From Paenibacillus alvei DSM 29 (GTDB lineage: Bacteria; Bacillota; Bacilli; Paenibacillales; Paenibacillaceae): 64,000 nt of DNA. The notes beneath the pieces are model-generated. The model was not told where the DNA came from and did not search any database. It saw nothing but the letters and a program-made list of their open reading frames with translations. The translations under genes and the position numbers were made by a program. Shown here in pieces: positions 16,168 through 24,440 of the stretch; position 1 is the first letter of the stretch, and each line of letters begins with the position of its first letter. The stretch covers positions 248,001 through 312,000 of the forward strand of contig NZ_AMBZ01000008.1 of the NCBI RefSeq assembly GCF_000293805.1, read 5' to 3'.

Positions 16168-17127
16168 TTATCCTTTCCTCGCAGGAAGGTTCGTCTTCAG
16201 AAACTGGACAGCATTGCTATGAGCAATGCGATTGACAAATTCCGACGAATATCTGTATTCGATCGCTTCCAGCAAATTGCCGTATCGACCGGCGTGTTCC
16301 AACCCTTGCACCTTGCGATCAATGCCGTCGAAGTCCGAGCCGAACATGATATGATGTTCACCGCCCAATTCACATATCCGATCGATATGGCGAAGCAAAT
16401 CCTCAATCGTAACAGCTTGGCGATCCGAGATAAATTGCGGTACAAATGTTATTCCGATTCTGCCGTCACGCTCGATAATTGCCTTAATCTGTGCATCACT
16501 CAAGTTTCTTGGATGGGCAAGCACATGAGCCGAATTGGAATGAGATGCGAATACGGGACGCGCTGTGAGCTCCAACAGCTCCCAGAAAGCACGTTCATTC
16601 AAATGGGAGACATCTACCAGCATCCCCAGCTTGTCACACTCGCGAATGAGTTGTTTCCCCTTGTTCGTAAAGCCAGCCTGCCTCGGCTCTAGGGTTCCGT
16701 CTACAGCCCAGTTTGAGTGATTCCAAGTCAATCCAAGGAAACGAACGCCAAGCTCAAATGCAGTTCGCACATACACCATGTCGCCTTCCAGACCGTCAAC
16801 ACCTTCAATGGACAGCAATGCCCCCGTTGCCTGGGGAATTTTCTCCCAATGCTCAACATCTTCGCGCCACCGAATAAGGGACACGTCTGGCAGTGAACAT
16901 ATCCGTTCTCGCAGCAAATCAATACAACGCAAAATTTGAGAGAATTGCGGAGGGCCGCTAAGTAAAGCTTCTTCTAAAAATACCGCAAAAACCTGCATGC
17001 CTACATTACCTGCCCGCATACGCGGCAGCGTAATATCCAGTGCATCCTCGCTCATAAAATCCAGTTTGCCAGTGTAGAGCATCTTGTACAATACATCGCA
17101 ATGAAAATCAATAATTCGTTGTGTCAT
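16168..17127 (-). CDS. Membrane-dipeptidase-type M19 peptidase
   Basis: A 319-residue zinc dipeptidase of family M19 (renal dipeptidase). The start IIDFHCDVLYKML gives the first zinc ligands (HxD); LSIEGVDGLEGD contains the bridging Glu; LVDVSHLNERAFWELL and VFASHSNSAHVLAHPRNLSD provide His ligands; HIMFGSDFDGIDR holds the conserved late Asp. It probably cleaves dipeptides, including L-D or D-containing ones; the substrate is unknown. AAGGAG precedes the ATG. It stands alone between korA and spoVS; no signal peptide is seen, so it is cytoplasmic. Confidence 0.9.
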   Translation of the reverse strand: MTQRIIDFHCDVLYKMLYTGKLDFMSEDALDITLPRMRAGNVGMQVFAVFLEEALLSGPPQFSQILRCIDLLRERICSLPDVSLIRWREDVEHWEKIPQATGALLSIEGVDGLEGDMVYVRTAFELGVRFLGLTWNHSNWAVDGTLEPRQAGFTNKGKQLIRECDKLGMLVDVSHLNERAFWELLELTARPVFASHSNSAHVLAHPRNLSDAQIKAIIERDGRIGITFVPQFISDRQAVTIEDLLRHIDRICELGGEHHIMFGSDFDGIDRKVQGLEHAGRYGNLLEAIEYRYSSEFVNRIAHSNAVQFLKTNLPARKG

Positions 17128-17260
17128 GTTATCCCGTCTCCTTCTTTTTGTTATTCTTATCGGATCGCTAATCTATTCCGCCGCTATTCGAAACTGTGCT
17201 TGTCCGAATTGCCGCACCTAGATCCATCTTATCCATCTTTCTTCCCGAGGAACACAAAGC

Positions 17261-17290
17261 AAAAAACCTGCTTACGTTGTAAACAGGCTG
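17261..17290 (-). terminator. Terminator after spoVS
   Basis: On the minus strand CCTGTTTAC and GTAAGCAGG form a 9-bp stem with one wobble and a three-base loop, followed by TTTTTTGC. Confidence 0.85.
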
Positions 17291-17327
17291 AAAAAAGTCG
17301 TTACTCACACACCACTGTCGACGTATA

Positions 17328-17588
17328 TTATCTGGGCTCAACTATCAATTTAATTGCTGTCCGATCCTCGCCATCGATGACAATATCCGTGAAAGCGGGA
17401 ACACAAATCAAATCCACACCACTTGGTGCAACGAATCCCCGTGCAATGGCAACGGCCTTAATTGCCTGGTTCAAGGCCCCTGCGCCAATTGCTTGCAGTT
17501 CGGCTGCTCCCCGTTCACGCAAAACCCCTGCTAACGCTCCAGCTACCGAATTAGGATTGGACTTTGCTGAAACCTTTAATACTTCCAT
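17328..17588 (-). CDS. spoVS: Stage V sporulation protein S
   Basis: An 86-residue Alba-like protein, the exact family length, starting MEVLKVSAKSNPNSVAGALA. SpoVS is required for progress through sporulation to coat and cortex assembly and influences septation. The chosen ATG at 17588 has a CGAGGAGG ribosome site; the upstream in-frame ATG at 17627 lies between the promoter and this site and would add 13 unsupported residues. A SigH-type promoter precedes it and a terminator follows, so it is monocistronic. Confidence 0.96.
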   Translation of the reverse strand: MEVLKVSAKSNPNSVAGALAGVLRERGAAELQAIGAGALNQAIKAVAIARGFVAPSGVDLICVPAFTDIVIDGEDRTAIKLIVEPR

Positions 17589-17638
17589 GGAAAGTACCTC
17601 CTCGGGATTGTTAAGGTTAGACTCCATTATTACAACAT

Positions 17639-17663
17639 ATTCGTGAATGTGCTAAAAATTCCT
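17639..17663 (-). promoter_or_regulatory. SigH-type promoter of spoVS
   Basis: On the minus strand AGGAATT (17663-17657) is separated by 14 bases from GAAT (17642-17639), matching the SigH pattern AGGAWTT-N12-14-GAAT. spoVS is a known SigH target in Bacillus subtilis, which supports the reading. Confidence 0.7.
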
Positions 17664-17935
17664 TCACAATGCAGATTCATTCACTTTCGGGCAGCCTGGC
17701 TCGACTGGTTCGGATTTAGGCTCCGCTCTGTTCAAGCGTCATCCGTTAACAATAACCATTCCATAAACGCTTCTTTATCGCTTCCCCCCAATTCAAGAAC
17801 CTCCTGAGCACCTTCCTATCCCAACGTTTAGCATGGCTTACCGTTCATCTTACCTATCATTCAACGCATACAGCAAAAAGGCGAAGCCAGTGCTCTCGCA
17901 CTTGCCTCGCCTGCTTCTTACCGCAATTACTGCAA
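17664..17935. other. Intergenic region between ymdB and spoVS
   Basis: About 270 bases with no open frame of note. The only clear element is the ymdB terminator at 17876-17911. Confidence 0.5.
17876..17911 (-). terminator. Strong terminator after ymdB
   Basis: GGCGAAGCCAGTGC and GCACTTGCCTCGCC pair over about 14 bp with two mismatched pairs around a four-base loop, followed on the minus strand by TTTTTGC. Confidence 0.85.
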
Positions 17936-18730
17936 TTACTCCATTATCCACTCGTCTTCACGAACACGGATCTTTTCAAGCTTAACAGCCTTGCCGGTAG
18001 CTTCATCAATTTCGACTACAAGCCCATGGAACTGCCATTTTCCTTCGTCAACAACGAAACGGACTGGTAGCTGTGTCTTGAACTTGCGTAGCACAGCTTC
18101 CCTTTCCATTCCCAGCACGCCTTCCTTGGAGCCTACCATACCCACATCTGTTAAGTAAGCAGTGCCTCCTGGCAAGATTGTATCGTCATTTGTCTGTACA
18201 TGCGTATGTGTACCTACTACAAGTGACGCGCGGCCATCCAAGTGCCAACCCATCGCAATCTTCTCTGACGTTGCCTCAGCGTGGAAGTCAACAAGTATCG
18301 CCCGCGATTTCTTCCCCAGTGATTCAATGATTTCATCCGTCGTACGGAATGGGCAATCAATAGCCGGCAAAAAGGTGCGGCCTTGCACATTGACGATTAC
18401 CAGTTCCTTGCCGTTGGCCTTAATTACCGTATGACCTTGGCCTGGTGTCCCGGGCGGGAAGTTCGCTGGGCGAACCATGCGTTTCTCGTTGTCAATCCAT
18501 TCGAATATATCCTTATTGTCCCATGTGTGGTTCCCCATTGTAAAGCCGTGAACGCCTAGATCAACGAACTCCTTAATAATCGCAGAAGTTACACCTCTGC
18601 CTCCGGCAGCATTTTCAGCGTTCGCAATGATGATGTGCGGATTGTGCTTTTGCTTGAGTGACGGAAGAACCTGCTTGAGGGCTTTGCGCCCCGTATTTCC
18701 GACGATATCTCCGATAAACATTACTTTCAT
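17936..18730 (-). CDS. ymdB: YmdB metallophosphoesterase (2',3'-cyclic nucleotide phosphodiesterase)
   Basis: A 264-residue TIGR00282-type calcineurin-like phosphoesterase. Metal-binding motifs: MFIGDIVGNTGRKAL (first Asp), IIIANAENAAGGRG (Asn/Glu), TMGNHTWDNKDI (GNH), VDFHAEATSEKIAMGWHLDG and VGTHTHVQTND (GTHTH). In Bacillus YmdB controls the choice between motility and biofilm and affects RNA turnover. It lies downstream of rny as in Bacillus (ymdA-ymdB), but here 400 bases and an apparent mobile repeat separate them, so the two are probably transcribed separately. GGAGGA precedes the ATG. Confidence 0.94.
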   Translation of the reverse strand: MKVMFIGDIVGNTGRKALKQVLPSLKQKHNPHIIIANAENAAGGRGVTSAIIKEFVDLGVHGFTMGNHTWDNKDIFEWIDNEKRMVRPANFPPGTPGQGHTVIKANGKELVIVNVQGRTFLPAIDCPFRTTDEIIESLGKKSRAILVDFHAEATSEKIAMGWHLDGRASLVVGTHTHVQTNDDTILPGGTAYLTDVGMVGSKEGVLGMEREAVLRKFKTQLPVRFVVDEGKWQFHGLVVEIDEATGKAVKLEKIRVREDEWIME

Positions 18731-18832
18731 CTTGCCTAAGTCCTCCTTGCGACAGCCTCTAGCCCAGTTCTTCTTGAGTTCCGACCAGTTGAGGCAGCTT
18801 TCTATCTCCTAACCATTTCTTCGATGTATTAA

Positions 18833-19066
18833 AAAAAGGTCGGTTTGCAGCATCGAGAAGGTTGCGCGAACTTGAAGCGTATGCTTCCGTAGTGAGTTTT
18901 GCATTGCAAAACTTGTAGGGAGCGGCGAAGTGTAGATGAGACTACATGAGCAGCTGAATGTTTCCGTTGGAAACATACTTCGAAAGCATACGCCCTTCGA
19001 AAGTGAACGCACGATTCGATGTCAAGTTACTCTCTGTATCTCTTTGTGCCCAAAAGCGAACTTTTT
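18833..19066. repeat. MITE-like structured element with terminal inverted repeats
   Basis: The ends form imperfect 19-bp inverted repeats (18833-18851 and 19048-19066; 14 of 19 positions agree when one is inverted). Inside, CATCGA/TCGATG (18851-18856/19016-19021) and a perfect 10-bp pair GCGTATGCTT/AAGCATACGC (18877-18886/18984-18993) continue the symmetry. Three perfect hairpins follow in the middle: 18896-18912, 18931-18946 and 18958-18976. No ORF of useful size exists. It lies between ymdB and the rny terminator. It may be a non-autonomous mobile element, a structured RNA, or both. Confidence 0.6.
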
Positions 19067-19078
19067 GAACAACCGCTA

Positions 19079-19112
19079 AAAGGGAGAAGTGGCCTAATTA
19101 GGCCACTTCTCC
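19079..19112 (-). terminator. Terminator after rny
   Basis: A perfect 30-base palindrome (19083-19112; arms of 15 bases with the centre CTAATTAG) lies 19 bases past the rny stop and is followed on the minus strand by CTTTTA. Confidence 0.8.
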
Positions 19113-19130
19113 AAATCCTATATGTGCATC

Positions 19131-20678
19131 CTATTTCGCATATTCAACCGCTCGGGTTTCGCGAATGACCGTTACCTTAATATGCCCTGGATAATCCAAT
19201 TCATTTTCAATCGTCTTCGTAATTTCACGAGCAAGACGATATGCTTCGGCATCATCAATCTTCTCCGGTTGTACCATTACGCGGACTTCACGTCCCGCTT
19301 GAATCGCGTATGATTTCTCAACGCCCTCGAACGACTCTGAAATCTCTTCCAGTTTTTCAAGTCGTTTGATGTATGTTTCAAGCGTTTCCCTACGAGCGCC
19401 TGGTCTTGCTGCCGACAAAGCGTCAGCGGCAGCGACCAGCATAGCGATGACAGATGTTGCTTCACAGTCGCCATGGTGGGATGCGATGCTGTTAATGACT
19501 ACAGGATGTTCTTTATACTTCTTCGCCAACTCTACGCCGATTTCGACGTGAGATCCTTCAACTTCATGATCCAACGCTTTTCCGATGTCATGCAACAGCC
19601 CGGCACGTTTGGCTAACGTTACATCCTCTCCAAGCTCTCCTGCCATCAAACCGGCAAGATAAGCCACTTCCATAGAGTGCTTCAGTACGTTCTGTCCATA
19701 ACTTGTACGGAACTTCAAACGACCCAATATTTTGATCAAATCAGGATGCAATCCGTGCACGCCGACTTCGAATGTAGCTTGTTCTCCGTATTCGCGAATC
19801 CGCTCGTCCACTTCCTTGCGCGACTTCTCCACCATTTCCTCGATGCGAGCTGGGTGAATACGTCCGTCTGCAACGAGCTTCTCAAGAGATGTTCTTGCAA
19901 TTTCACGGCGAATCGGGTCGAATCCGGACAGAATAACCGCTTCAGGCGTGTCATCGATAATGAGATCGATCCCTGTCAACGTCTCGAGCGCGCGGATATT
20001 TCGTCCTTCGCGACCGATAATGCGGCCCTTCATCTCTTCGTTCGGCAATGCAACAACGGATACCGTCGTTTCTGCGACATGATCTGCAGCGCAACGCTGG
20101 ATAGCCATCGTAATAATCTCACGGGAGCGCTTGTCCGCTTCCTCGCGAGCTTGCTGCTCAATCTCTTTAATCATTTGCGCCGTTTCATGACGCACTTCTT
20201 GCTCTACATTCGTCAAAATAATTGTACGCGCATCTTCCATCGTCAGATTCGAAATGCGTTCTAATTCTGTAACTTGCTGCTGACAAATTTGATCGATCTG
20301 TTCTTGTGTTTCTTCGATTCGTTTCTCTTTAGCAGCTACTTGTTCTTCTTTACGTTCCAGCGCTTCTAACTTTTTATCCAACGACTCTTCTTTTTGCAAT
20401 AAGCGTCTTTCGAGTCGTTGAACTTCGTTCCGTCGTTCGCGGATGTCCTTCTCCGCTTCATTGCGAAGCTTATGGATTTCGTCCTTCGCTTCAAGCACTG
20501 CTTCTTTCTTCAGCGCTTCAGCTTCCTTGCGCGCACCATCCATAATTTGTTCCGCGGCGTGTTCAGCACTCGTTATCTTCGCTTCGGCAAGCGATTTGCG
20601 AATCAGGTATCCGATTCCAAACCCCAAGAACAATGCGGCCACAACGAGAACGATCGCGAGCCAAAGTTGTACGTTCAT
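19131..20678 (-). CDS. rny: Ribonuclease Y
   Basis: A 515-residue membrane-anchored endoribonuclease that starts bulk mRNA decay in Bacillota. Order: one N-terminal membrane helix ([20 protein letters not shown]), a long charged coiled coil (residues about 30-190), a KH domain with [20 protein letters not shown] (GxxG = GREG), and an HD domain with [13 protein letters not shown] and [20 protein letters not shown] (HD at LLHDIG). It ends [12 protein letters not shown] as usual. GGGGAGGTGAG precedes the ATG. It has its own promoter and a long structured leader. RicA, a partner of the RNase Y regulatory complex, is encoded in the same window. Confidence 0.97.
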   Translation of the reverse strand: MNVQLWLAIVLVVAALFLGFGIGYLIRKSLAEAKITSAEHAAEQIMDGARKEAEALKKEAVLEAKDEIHKLRNEAEKDIRERRNEVQRLERRLLQKEESLDKKLEALERKEEQVAAKEKRIEETQEQIDQICQQQVTELERISNLTMEDARTIILTNVEQEVRHETAQMIKEIEQQAREEADKRSREIITMAIQRCAADHVAETTVSVVALPNEEMKGRIIGREGRNIRALETLTGIDLIIDDTPEAVILSGFDPIRREIARTSLEKLVADGRIHPARIEEMVEKSRKEVDERIREYGEQATFEVGVHGLHPDLIKILGRLKFRTSYGQNVLKHSMEVAYLAGLMAGELGEDVTLAKRAGLLHDIGKALDHEVEGSHVEIGVELAKKYKEHPVVINSIASHHGDCEATSVIAMLVAAADALSAARPGARRETLETYIKRLEKLEEISESFEGVEKSYAIQAGREVRVMVQPEKIDDAEAYRLAREITKTIENELDYPGHIKVTVIRETRAVEYAK

Positions 20679-20772
20679 TGCCTCACCTCCCCGTTGGTTC
20701 CTCCAAGCACTGCTTGGGACAGGTTACATTTTTGGTTTTCAAGTTTCCCTATTCATTAATCAACTCAATAGA

Positions 20773-20836
20773 CTAGTGTTCGTGCACTAGCCTATGTATA
20801 TGCTCTAGGCATACACGGGCGTCGCCTTAAGGCGAC
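20773..20836 (-). other. Three consecutive hairpins in the rny 5' leader
   Basis: CTAGTG/CACTAG (20773-20778/20785-20790), GCCTA/TAGGC (20790-20794/20806-20810) and the 16-base palindrome at 20821-20836 lie in a row in the roughly 240-base untranslated leader of rny. None has a T-run behind it, so they are not ordinary terminators. They could be protein-binding or RNase-sensing structures. Confidence 0.5.
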
Positions 20837-20926
20837 AATCGGAAATCAGTAAATTGGCGAAATGAATCATTAGAAATCAATCTCTGGAAGAGGGGATTGA
20901 TCTCGTGAAAATAAAGATACATGTTC

Positions 20927-20956
20927 ATTTTATTATTCATGAAAAGATATTGTCAA
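20927..20956 (-). promoter_or_regulatory. Promoter of rny
   Basis: On the minus strand TTGACA (20956-20951) is followed after 18 bases by TAAAAT (20932-20927), five of six bases of the -10 consensus. It lies just after the recX stop and implies a leader of about 240 bases. Confidence 0.75.
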
Positions 20957-20981
20957 GCAAATGACGTGAGTGGTCACTTTA

Positions 20982-21662
20982 TTATTCGTCAAGATGGCCT
21001 GATACACCCTCTTCATCAACTTGCTCATCCGCTGCAGCATAAGCTGCCCGACGCGCCATATCCATTGGGAAGCCTCTGCGGGCGAGGAAGGCTGCCACTT
21101 TTTGCTTGCGCAGATGCATTTCCCCCTTCGTCTGTCTCCATTTTTTGCGAGCGGCATGCAGTGCGCTTTCCCATTCCTCTTCCGGATCTATCGAATAAAG
21201 CGCAGTTTCAATATGCCGATCCTGCACTCCCTTTTGCTTCAGCTCATGCTGAATCCAGCGGCGCCCCTTCATATGACGATTCAGACGCTGATGCGCCCAT
21301 TGCATTGCATATGATTTATCATCGACCAACCACTCCCGTTCCAAACGATCGAGCACCTCATGCACGATGCCGTCTTCATAGCCCTTCTGGGCTAGGTTAC
21401 GTGCGAGTTCGATGCGTGTACGTGGTTTGCGCTGCAAATACTTAATCGCTTGCACGTAGGCCTTATTCCCTTCGTCTGCACGCAATATCTCCGTAAGGGA
21501 GTCGAGTGACAGTTCTGATCCTTTTAATAGTCGGAACTTGATCATCACATCTTCATGCACTTCAAGCGGAGCTGCCCCATCGAAATGAATCGTATAGCGA
21601 CCAGCCTGTCTCTCCACGCGCTCTACGCGTGTGATTGTTACGATACGTTCACTATCCTTCAA
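20982..21662 (-). CDS. recX: Regulatory protein RecX
   Basis: A RecX protein of about 226 residues, which binds RecA filaments and modulates their activity. It has the three-helix tandem repeats of the family: AIKYLQRKPRTRIELARNL, VLDRLEREWLVDDKSYAMQW, HMKGRRWIQHELKQKGV and VAAFLARRGFPMDMARRA. The TTG at 21662 is chosen because GGAGGAG ends five bases upstream; an in-frame ATG at 21677 and GTG at 21695 are alternatives, but the latter lies in the hairpin that follows recA. It is directly downstream of recA, so readthrough of that hairpin probably sets the RecX level. Confidence 0.88.
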   Translation of the reverse strand: MKDSERIVTITRVERVERQAGRYTIHFDGAAPLEVHEDVMIKFRLLKGSELSLDSLTEILRADEGNKAYVQAIKYLQRKPRTRIELARNLAQKGYEDGIVHEVLDRLEREWLVDDKSYAMQWAHQRLNRHMKGRRWIQHELKQKGVQDRHIETALYSIDPEEEWESALHAARKKWRQTKGEMHLRKQKVAAFLARRGFPMDMARRAAYAAADEQVDEEGVSGHLDE

Positions 21663-21689
21663 ACGGCTCTCCTCCATACAAATACATAG

Positions 21690-21720
21690 AAGCACCTTCG
21701 CCTAACGCGAAGGTGCTTTG
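21690..21720 (-). terminator. Attenuating hairpin between recA and recX
   Basis: GCACCTTCGC (21692-21701) and GCGAAGGTGC (21707-21716) form a perfect 10-bp stem with a 5-base loop between the two genes. No long T-run follows, so it probably lets part of the transcripts through to recX. Confidence 0.65.
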
Positions 21721-21733
21721 AGCAGACAACGAA

Positions 21734-22792
21734 TTATTCGTCGTCACCTAATTCCAATTCTAATGTATCATCATCATCTTCACTAACACCCTTAGCAGGG
21801 ATTGTTGTCGTTAGATTGCTTGCTTCACGAATTTGATTTTCAATGGATAACGCAATTTCCGAATGTTCCTTCAAGAATTGCTTCGCATTCTCGCGACCTT
21901 GGCCCAATCGCTCACCCTCGAAGGAATACCAAGCACCGCTCTTCTGCACGATATCCATCTCTGTGCCAATATCGACGATGCTTCCCTCGCGTGAGATACC
22001 TTCACCATACATGATGTCGATGTCTGCCTGCTTGAACGGAGGAGCAACCTTATTCTTAACAACCTTGATGCGTGTACGGTTACCAATCATATCTGTACCT
22101 TGCTTAATTGTCTCAACACGGCGTACCTCAAGACGAACACTGGAATAGAACTTCAATGCACGGCCGCCTGGCGTTGTTTCTGGGTTACCGAACATCACGC
22201 CAACCTTCTCACGAAGCTGGTTGATGAAGATCGCAATCGTCTTCGATTTGCTGATTGCACCAGACAATTTACGCAATGCCTGCGACATCAAGCGAGCCTG
22301 AAGACCGACATGGGAGTCTCCCATTTCGCCTTCAATCTCTGCCTTCGGAACAAGTGCTGCAACAGAGTCAATAACGATAATGTCGACAGCACCGCTTCGT
22401 ACCAATGCTTCCGCAATTTCAAGCGCTTGCTCCCCTGTATCTGGCTGGGACAACAGAAGTTCGTCAATATTGACGCCCAGCTTGCTTGCATATAGCGGAT
22501 CCAACGCGTGTTCCGCATCAATAAATGCAGCTTGTCCACCAGTCTTCTGTACTTCAGCGATCGCATGAAGCGCAACCGTTGTCTTACCGGAAGATTCTGG
22601 TCCATAAACCTCGATAATTCGACCTCTCGGCAAACCGCCGATTCCTAAAGCTATATCTAATGCAAGAGATCCGCTTGGTACAATCTCGACTTGCATGTGA
22701 TTGGATTCGCCAAGTTTCATGATCGAACCTTTACCGAATTGTTTCTCAATTTGACGCAAAGCCATTTCTAACGCAGCGCGACGATCTGACAC
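21734..22792 (-). CDS. recA: Recombinase RecA
   Basis: A 352-residue RecA, the ATPase of homologous recombination and co-protease for LexA. Motifs: Walker [10 protein letters not shown], the Walker B region around [12 protein letters not shown], the L1/L2 loop region with [20 protein letters not shown] and [21 protein letters not shown], and an acidic tail ending ELELGDDE. The start is taken as GTG at 22792 because AGGAAGTGAG lies before it and [21 protein letters not shown] matches the family N-terminus; the longer in-frame extension covers the LexA box and must be untranslated leader. Confidence 0.96.
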   Translation of the reverse strand: MSDRRAALEMALRQIEKQFGKGSIMKLGESNHMQVEIVPSGSLALDIALGIGGLPRGRIIEVYGPESSGKTTVALHAIAEVQKTGGQAAFIDAEHALDPLYASKLGVNIDELLLSQPDTGEQALEIAEALVRSGAVDIIVIDSVAALVPKAEIEGEMGDSHVGLQARLMSQALRKLSGAISKSKTIAIFINQLREKVGVMFGNPETTPGGRALKFYSSVRLEVRRVETIKQGTDMIGNRTRIKVVKNKVAPPFKQADIDIMYGEGISREGSIVDIGTEMDIVQKSGAWYSFEGERLGQGRENAKQFLKEHSEIALSIENQIREASNLTTTIPAKGVSEDDDDTLELELGDDE

Positions 22793-22866
22793 AAACTCAC
22801 TTCCTTCACTGATTCGTTTGATATATACATCATAACGTGTTTCATTCGGTTTGCCAAGCATTTTTT

Positions 22867-22880
22867 CGAACATACATTCG
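22867..22880 (-). promoter_or_regulatory. LexA (DinR) box of recA
   Basis: The minus strand reads CGAATGTATGTTCG, which fits the Bacillus LexA consensus CGAACRNRYGTTYC closely and resembles the known Bacillus subtilis recA box. It lies 75 bases before the recA start. Confidence 0.8.
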
Positions 22881-22956
22881 TTTTTTGACGAACACACCCA
22901 CTTCAATATCCATTTTTACCATATATTAGATATATCAATTTGCCGGATGCAGCCAA

Positions 22957-22999
22957 CAAAAAAACCGCAACAAAGCGCACATACACTTTGTTACGGTTC
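22957..22999 (-). terminator. Terminator after cinA
   Basis: AACCGCAACAAAG and CTTTGTTACGGTT pair over 13 bp with one mismatch around a 10-base loop. On the minus strand a T7 run follows, separating cinA from recA. Confidence 0.85.
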
Positions 23000-23056
23000 T
23001 TCCGCATCTATAATCGATTGTAGCTTCCGCTCTTTATTTTGTCAACAATTTCTAAA

Positions 23057-24328
23057 TTACATCGCATTATGCACGGATCGTTCCTGCAGCCGTCTCCATA
23101 ACCGATACATAATGGCATATACCGTACGGCGGCGTATCCCTTCCCGATCTCCATTCAAACGCAACTCTTCAACAACAACTTCCTTCCCCTTCTCGGCAAT
23201 TGCTATATAAACCAAGCCGACAGGCTTACGCTCCGAATGGTCAGGCCCTGCAACTCCTGTTATGGCTACTGTGAAATCAGTATCAGCAATGTCCTGCATC
23301 CCTTCAACCATAGCCTTGGCAGTTTGCTCACTTACTGCTCCAGGTGCATGCTCTCCCTCAAGCAGCTCATGAGGCACGCCAAGAATTCGTTCCTTCATTT
23401 CGTTCGAGTAGGTCACCGCACCGCCAGCGAACACATGCGAGCTTCCAGGGATCGCCGTAATCGTATCAGCGAACATCCCTCCTGTACAGCTTTCGGCAGC
23501 GGATAAGGTTAACCCATATTGCGTCAACTGCTTCACAAGCACTTCTGGGAGCGGCAAATCCTCAGTTGCATAGAGATGCAAGCCCAGTCGGGTGCGAATT
23601 TCACGTTCCACCTGATCGAGCTTCAACTCGGCTTCTGTCCGATCTGTCCCTTTTACAGCCAATCGAACAAGTACCTCCCCTTCCTTTGCATAGGTGGCAA
23701 TCGTTGTATCTGTTTGCTGCTCGATCAGATCGAGAAGAGCATTTTCGAGACCTGATTCTCCGATGCCCGCAAATTTCAGCATTCGCGTATACAAGGAGGA
23801 TTGATCAATGACTTGCCGACGCTGCAGCCACGGAATCGCCTCATTGTCGAGCATTGGCTTCATTTCACGTGGAGGTCCTGGAAGCAGTACATACGTTGTT
23901 CCATTATGTTGGAGGACATTCCCAACGGCGAGGCCTGTCGAGTTCTGCAGTACATCAGCCCCATCAATGACATGCGCTTGACGCTTATTGCTTTCAACCA
24001 TATGGATGCCGCGCCCTGCAAACATCTCTGTCATCTTGGCCATTGCCGGTTCATCGTATGTCATCTTACGACCTAACATTTCCGCAAGTACATCCTTCGT
24101 CAAATCATCCATCGTTGGTCCTAGACCGCCGGTAAAAATGAGCAGGTCAGAACGATCCCGAGCTGTTTCAATAGTCTGTTGAATTCGCTTGGCGTTATCT
24201 CCGACAACCGTATGATAAAACACATCCACACCAACCAAAGCCAATTGCTGTGAAATATATTGAGCATTCGTATTTACAATTTGTCCGAGCAGCAGCTCAG
24301 TGCCAACTGCAATGATTTCTGCTTTCAT
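23057..24328 (-). CDS. cinA: CinA-type competence/damage-inducible protein
   Basis: A 423-residue protein with an N-terminal MoCF-like nucleotide pyrophosphatase domain (MKAEIIAVGTELLLGQIVN, TGGLGPTMDDLTKDVLAEM) and a C-terminal CinA/PncC amidohydrolase domain (LSAAESCTGGMFADTITAIP, AVTYSNEMKERILGV, GVAGPDHSERKPVGLVYIA). The family hydrolyses ADP-ribose and deamidates nicotinamide mononucleotide, a pyridine-nucleotide repair route. It lies immediately upstream of recA as in many Bacillota, but a terminator separates the two here. The ATG at 24328 is chosen because MKAEIIAVG is the family start. Confidence 0.94.
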   Translation of the reverse strand: MKAEIIAVGTELLLGQIVNTNAQYISQQLALVGVDVFYHTVVGDNAKRIQQTIETARDRSDLLIFTGGLGPTMDDLTKDVLAEMLGRKMTYDEPAMAKMTEMFAGRGIHMVESNKRQAHVIDGADVLQNSTGLAVGNVLQHNGTTYVLLPGPPREMKPMLDNEAIPWLQRRQVIDQSSLYTRMLKFAGIGESGLENALLDLIEQQTDTTIATYAKEGEVLVRLAVKGTDRTEAELKLDQVEREIRTRLGLHLYATEDLPLPEVLVKQLTQYGLTLSAAESCTGGMFADTITAIPGSSHVFAGGAVTYSNEMKERILGVPHELLEGEHAPGAVSEQTAKAMVEGMQDIADTDFTVAITGVAGPDHSERKPVGLVYIAIAEKGKEVVVEELRLNGDREGIRRRTVYAIMYRLWRRLQERSVHNAM

Positions 24329-24361
24329 GTCAACCACCATCCCCATAAGTCTGTACATAAG

Positions 24362-24416
24362 AATAGGTGCCTCTTCCACCCCGGAAACAGCCGGAAATAC
24401 GGAAAAAGCACCTATT
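24362..24416 (-). other. Long hairpin between pgsA and cinA
   Basis: AATAGGTGC (24416-24408 on the minus strand) pairs perfectly with GCACCTATT (24370-24362) across a 37-base interior that repeats TTTCCG three times. No T-run follows, so the role is unclear; it may tune cinA expression. Confidence 0.45.
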
Positions 24417-24440
24417 TACCTAACAGCTTCCGCTCATCTA

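Noticed and set aside
22793-22906. N-terminal extension of RecA from an upstream ATG
   Set aside because: The extension would cover the LexA box and has no family similarity; the GTG at 22792 has a good ribosome site.
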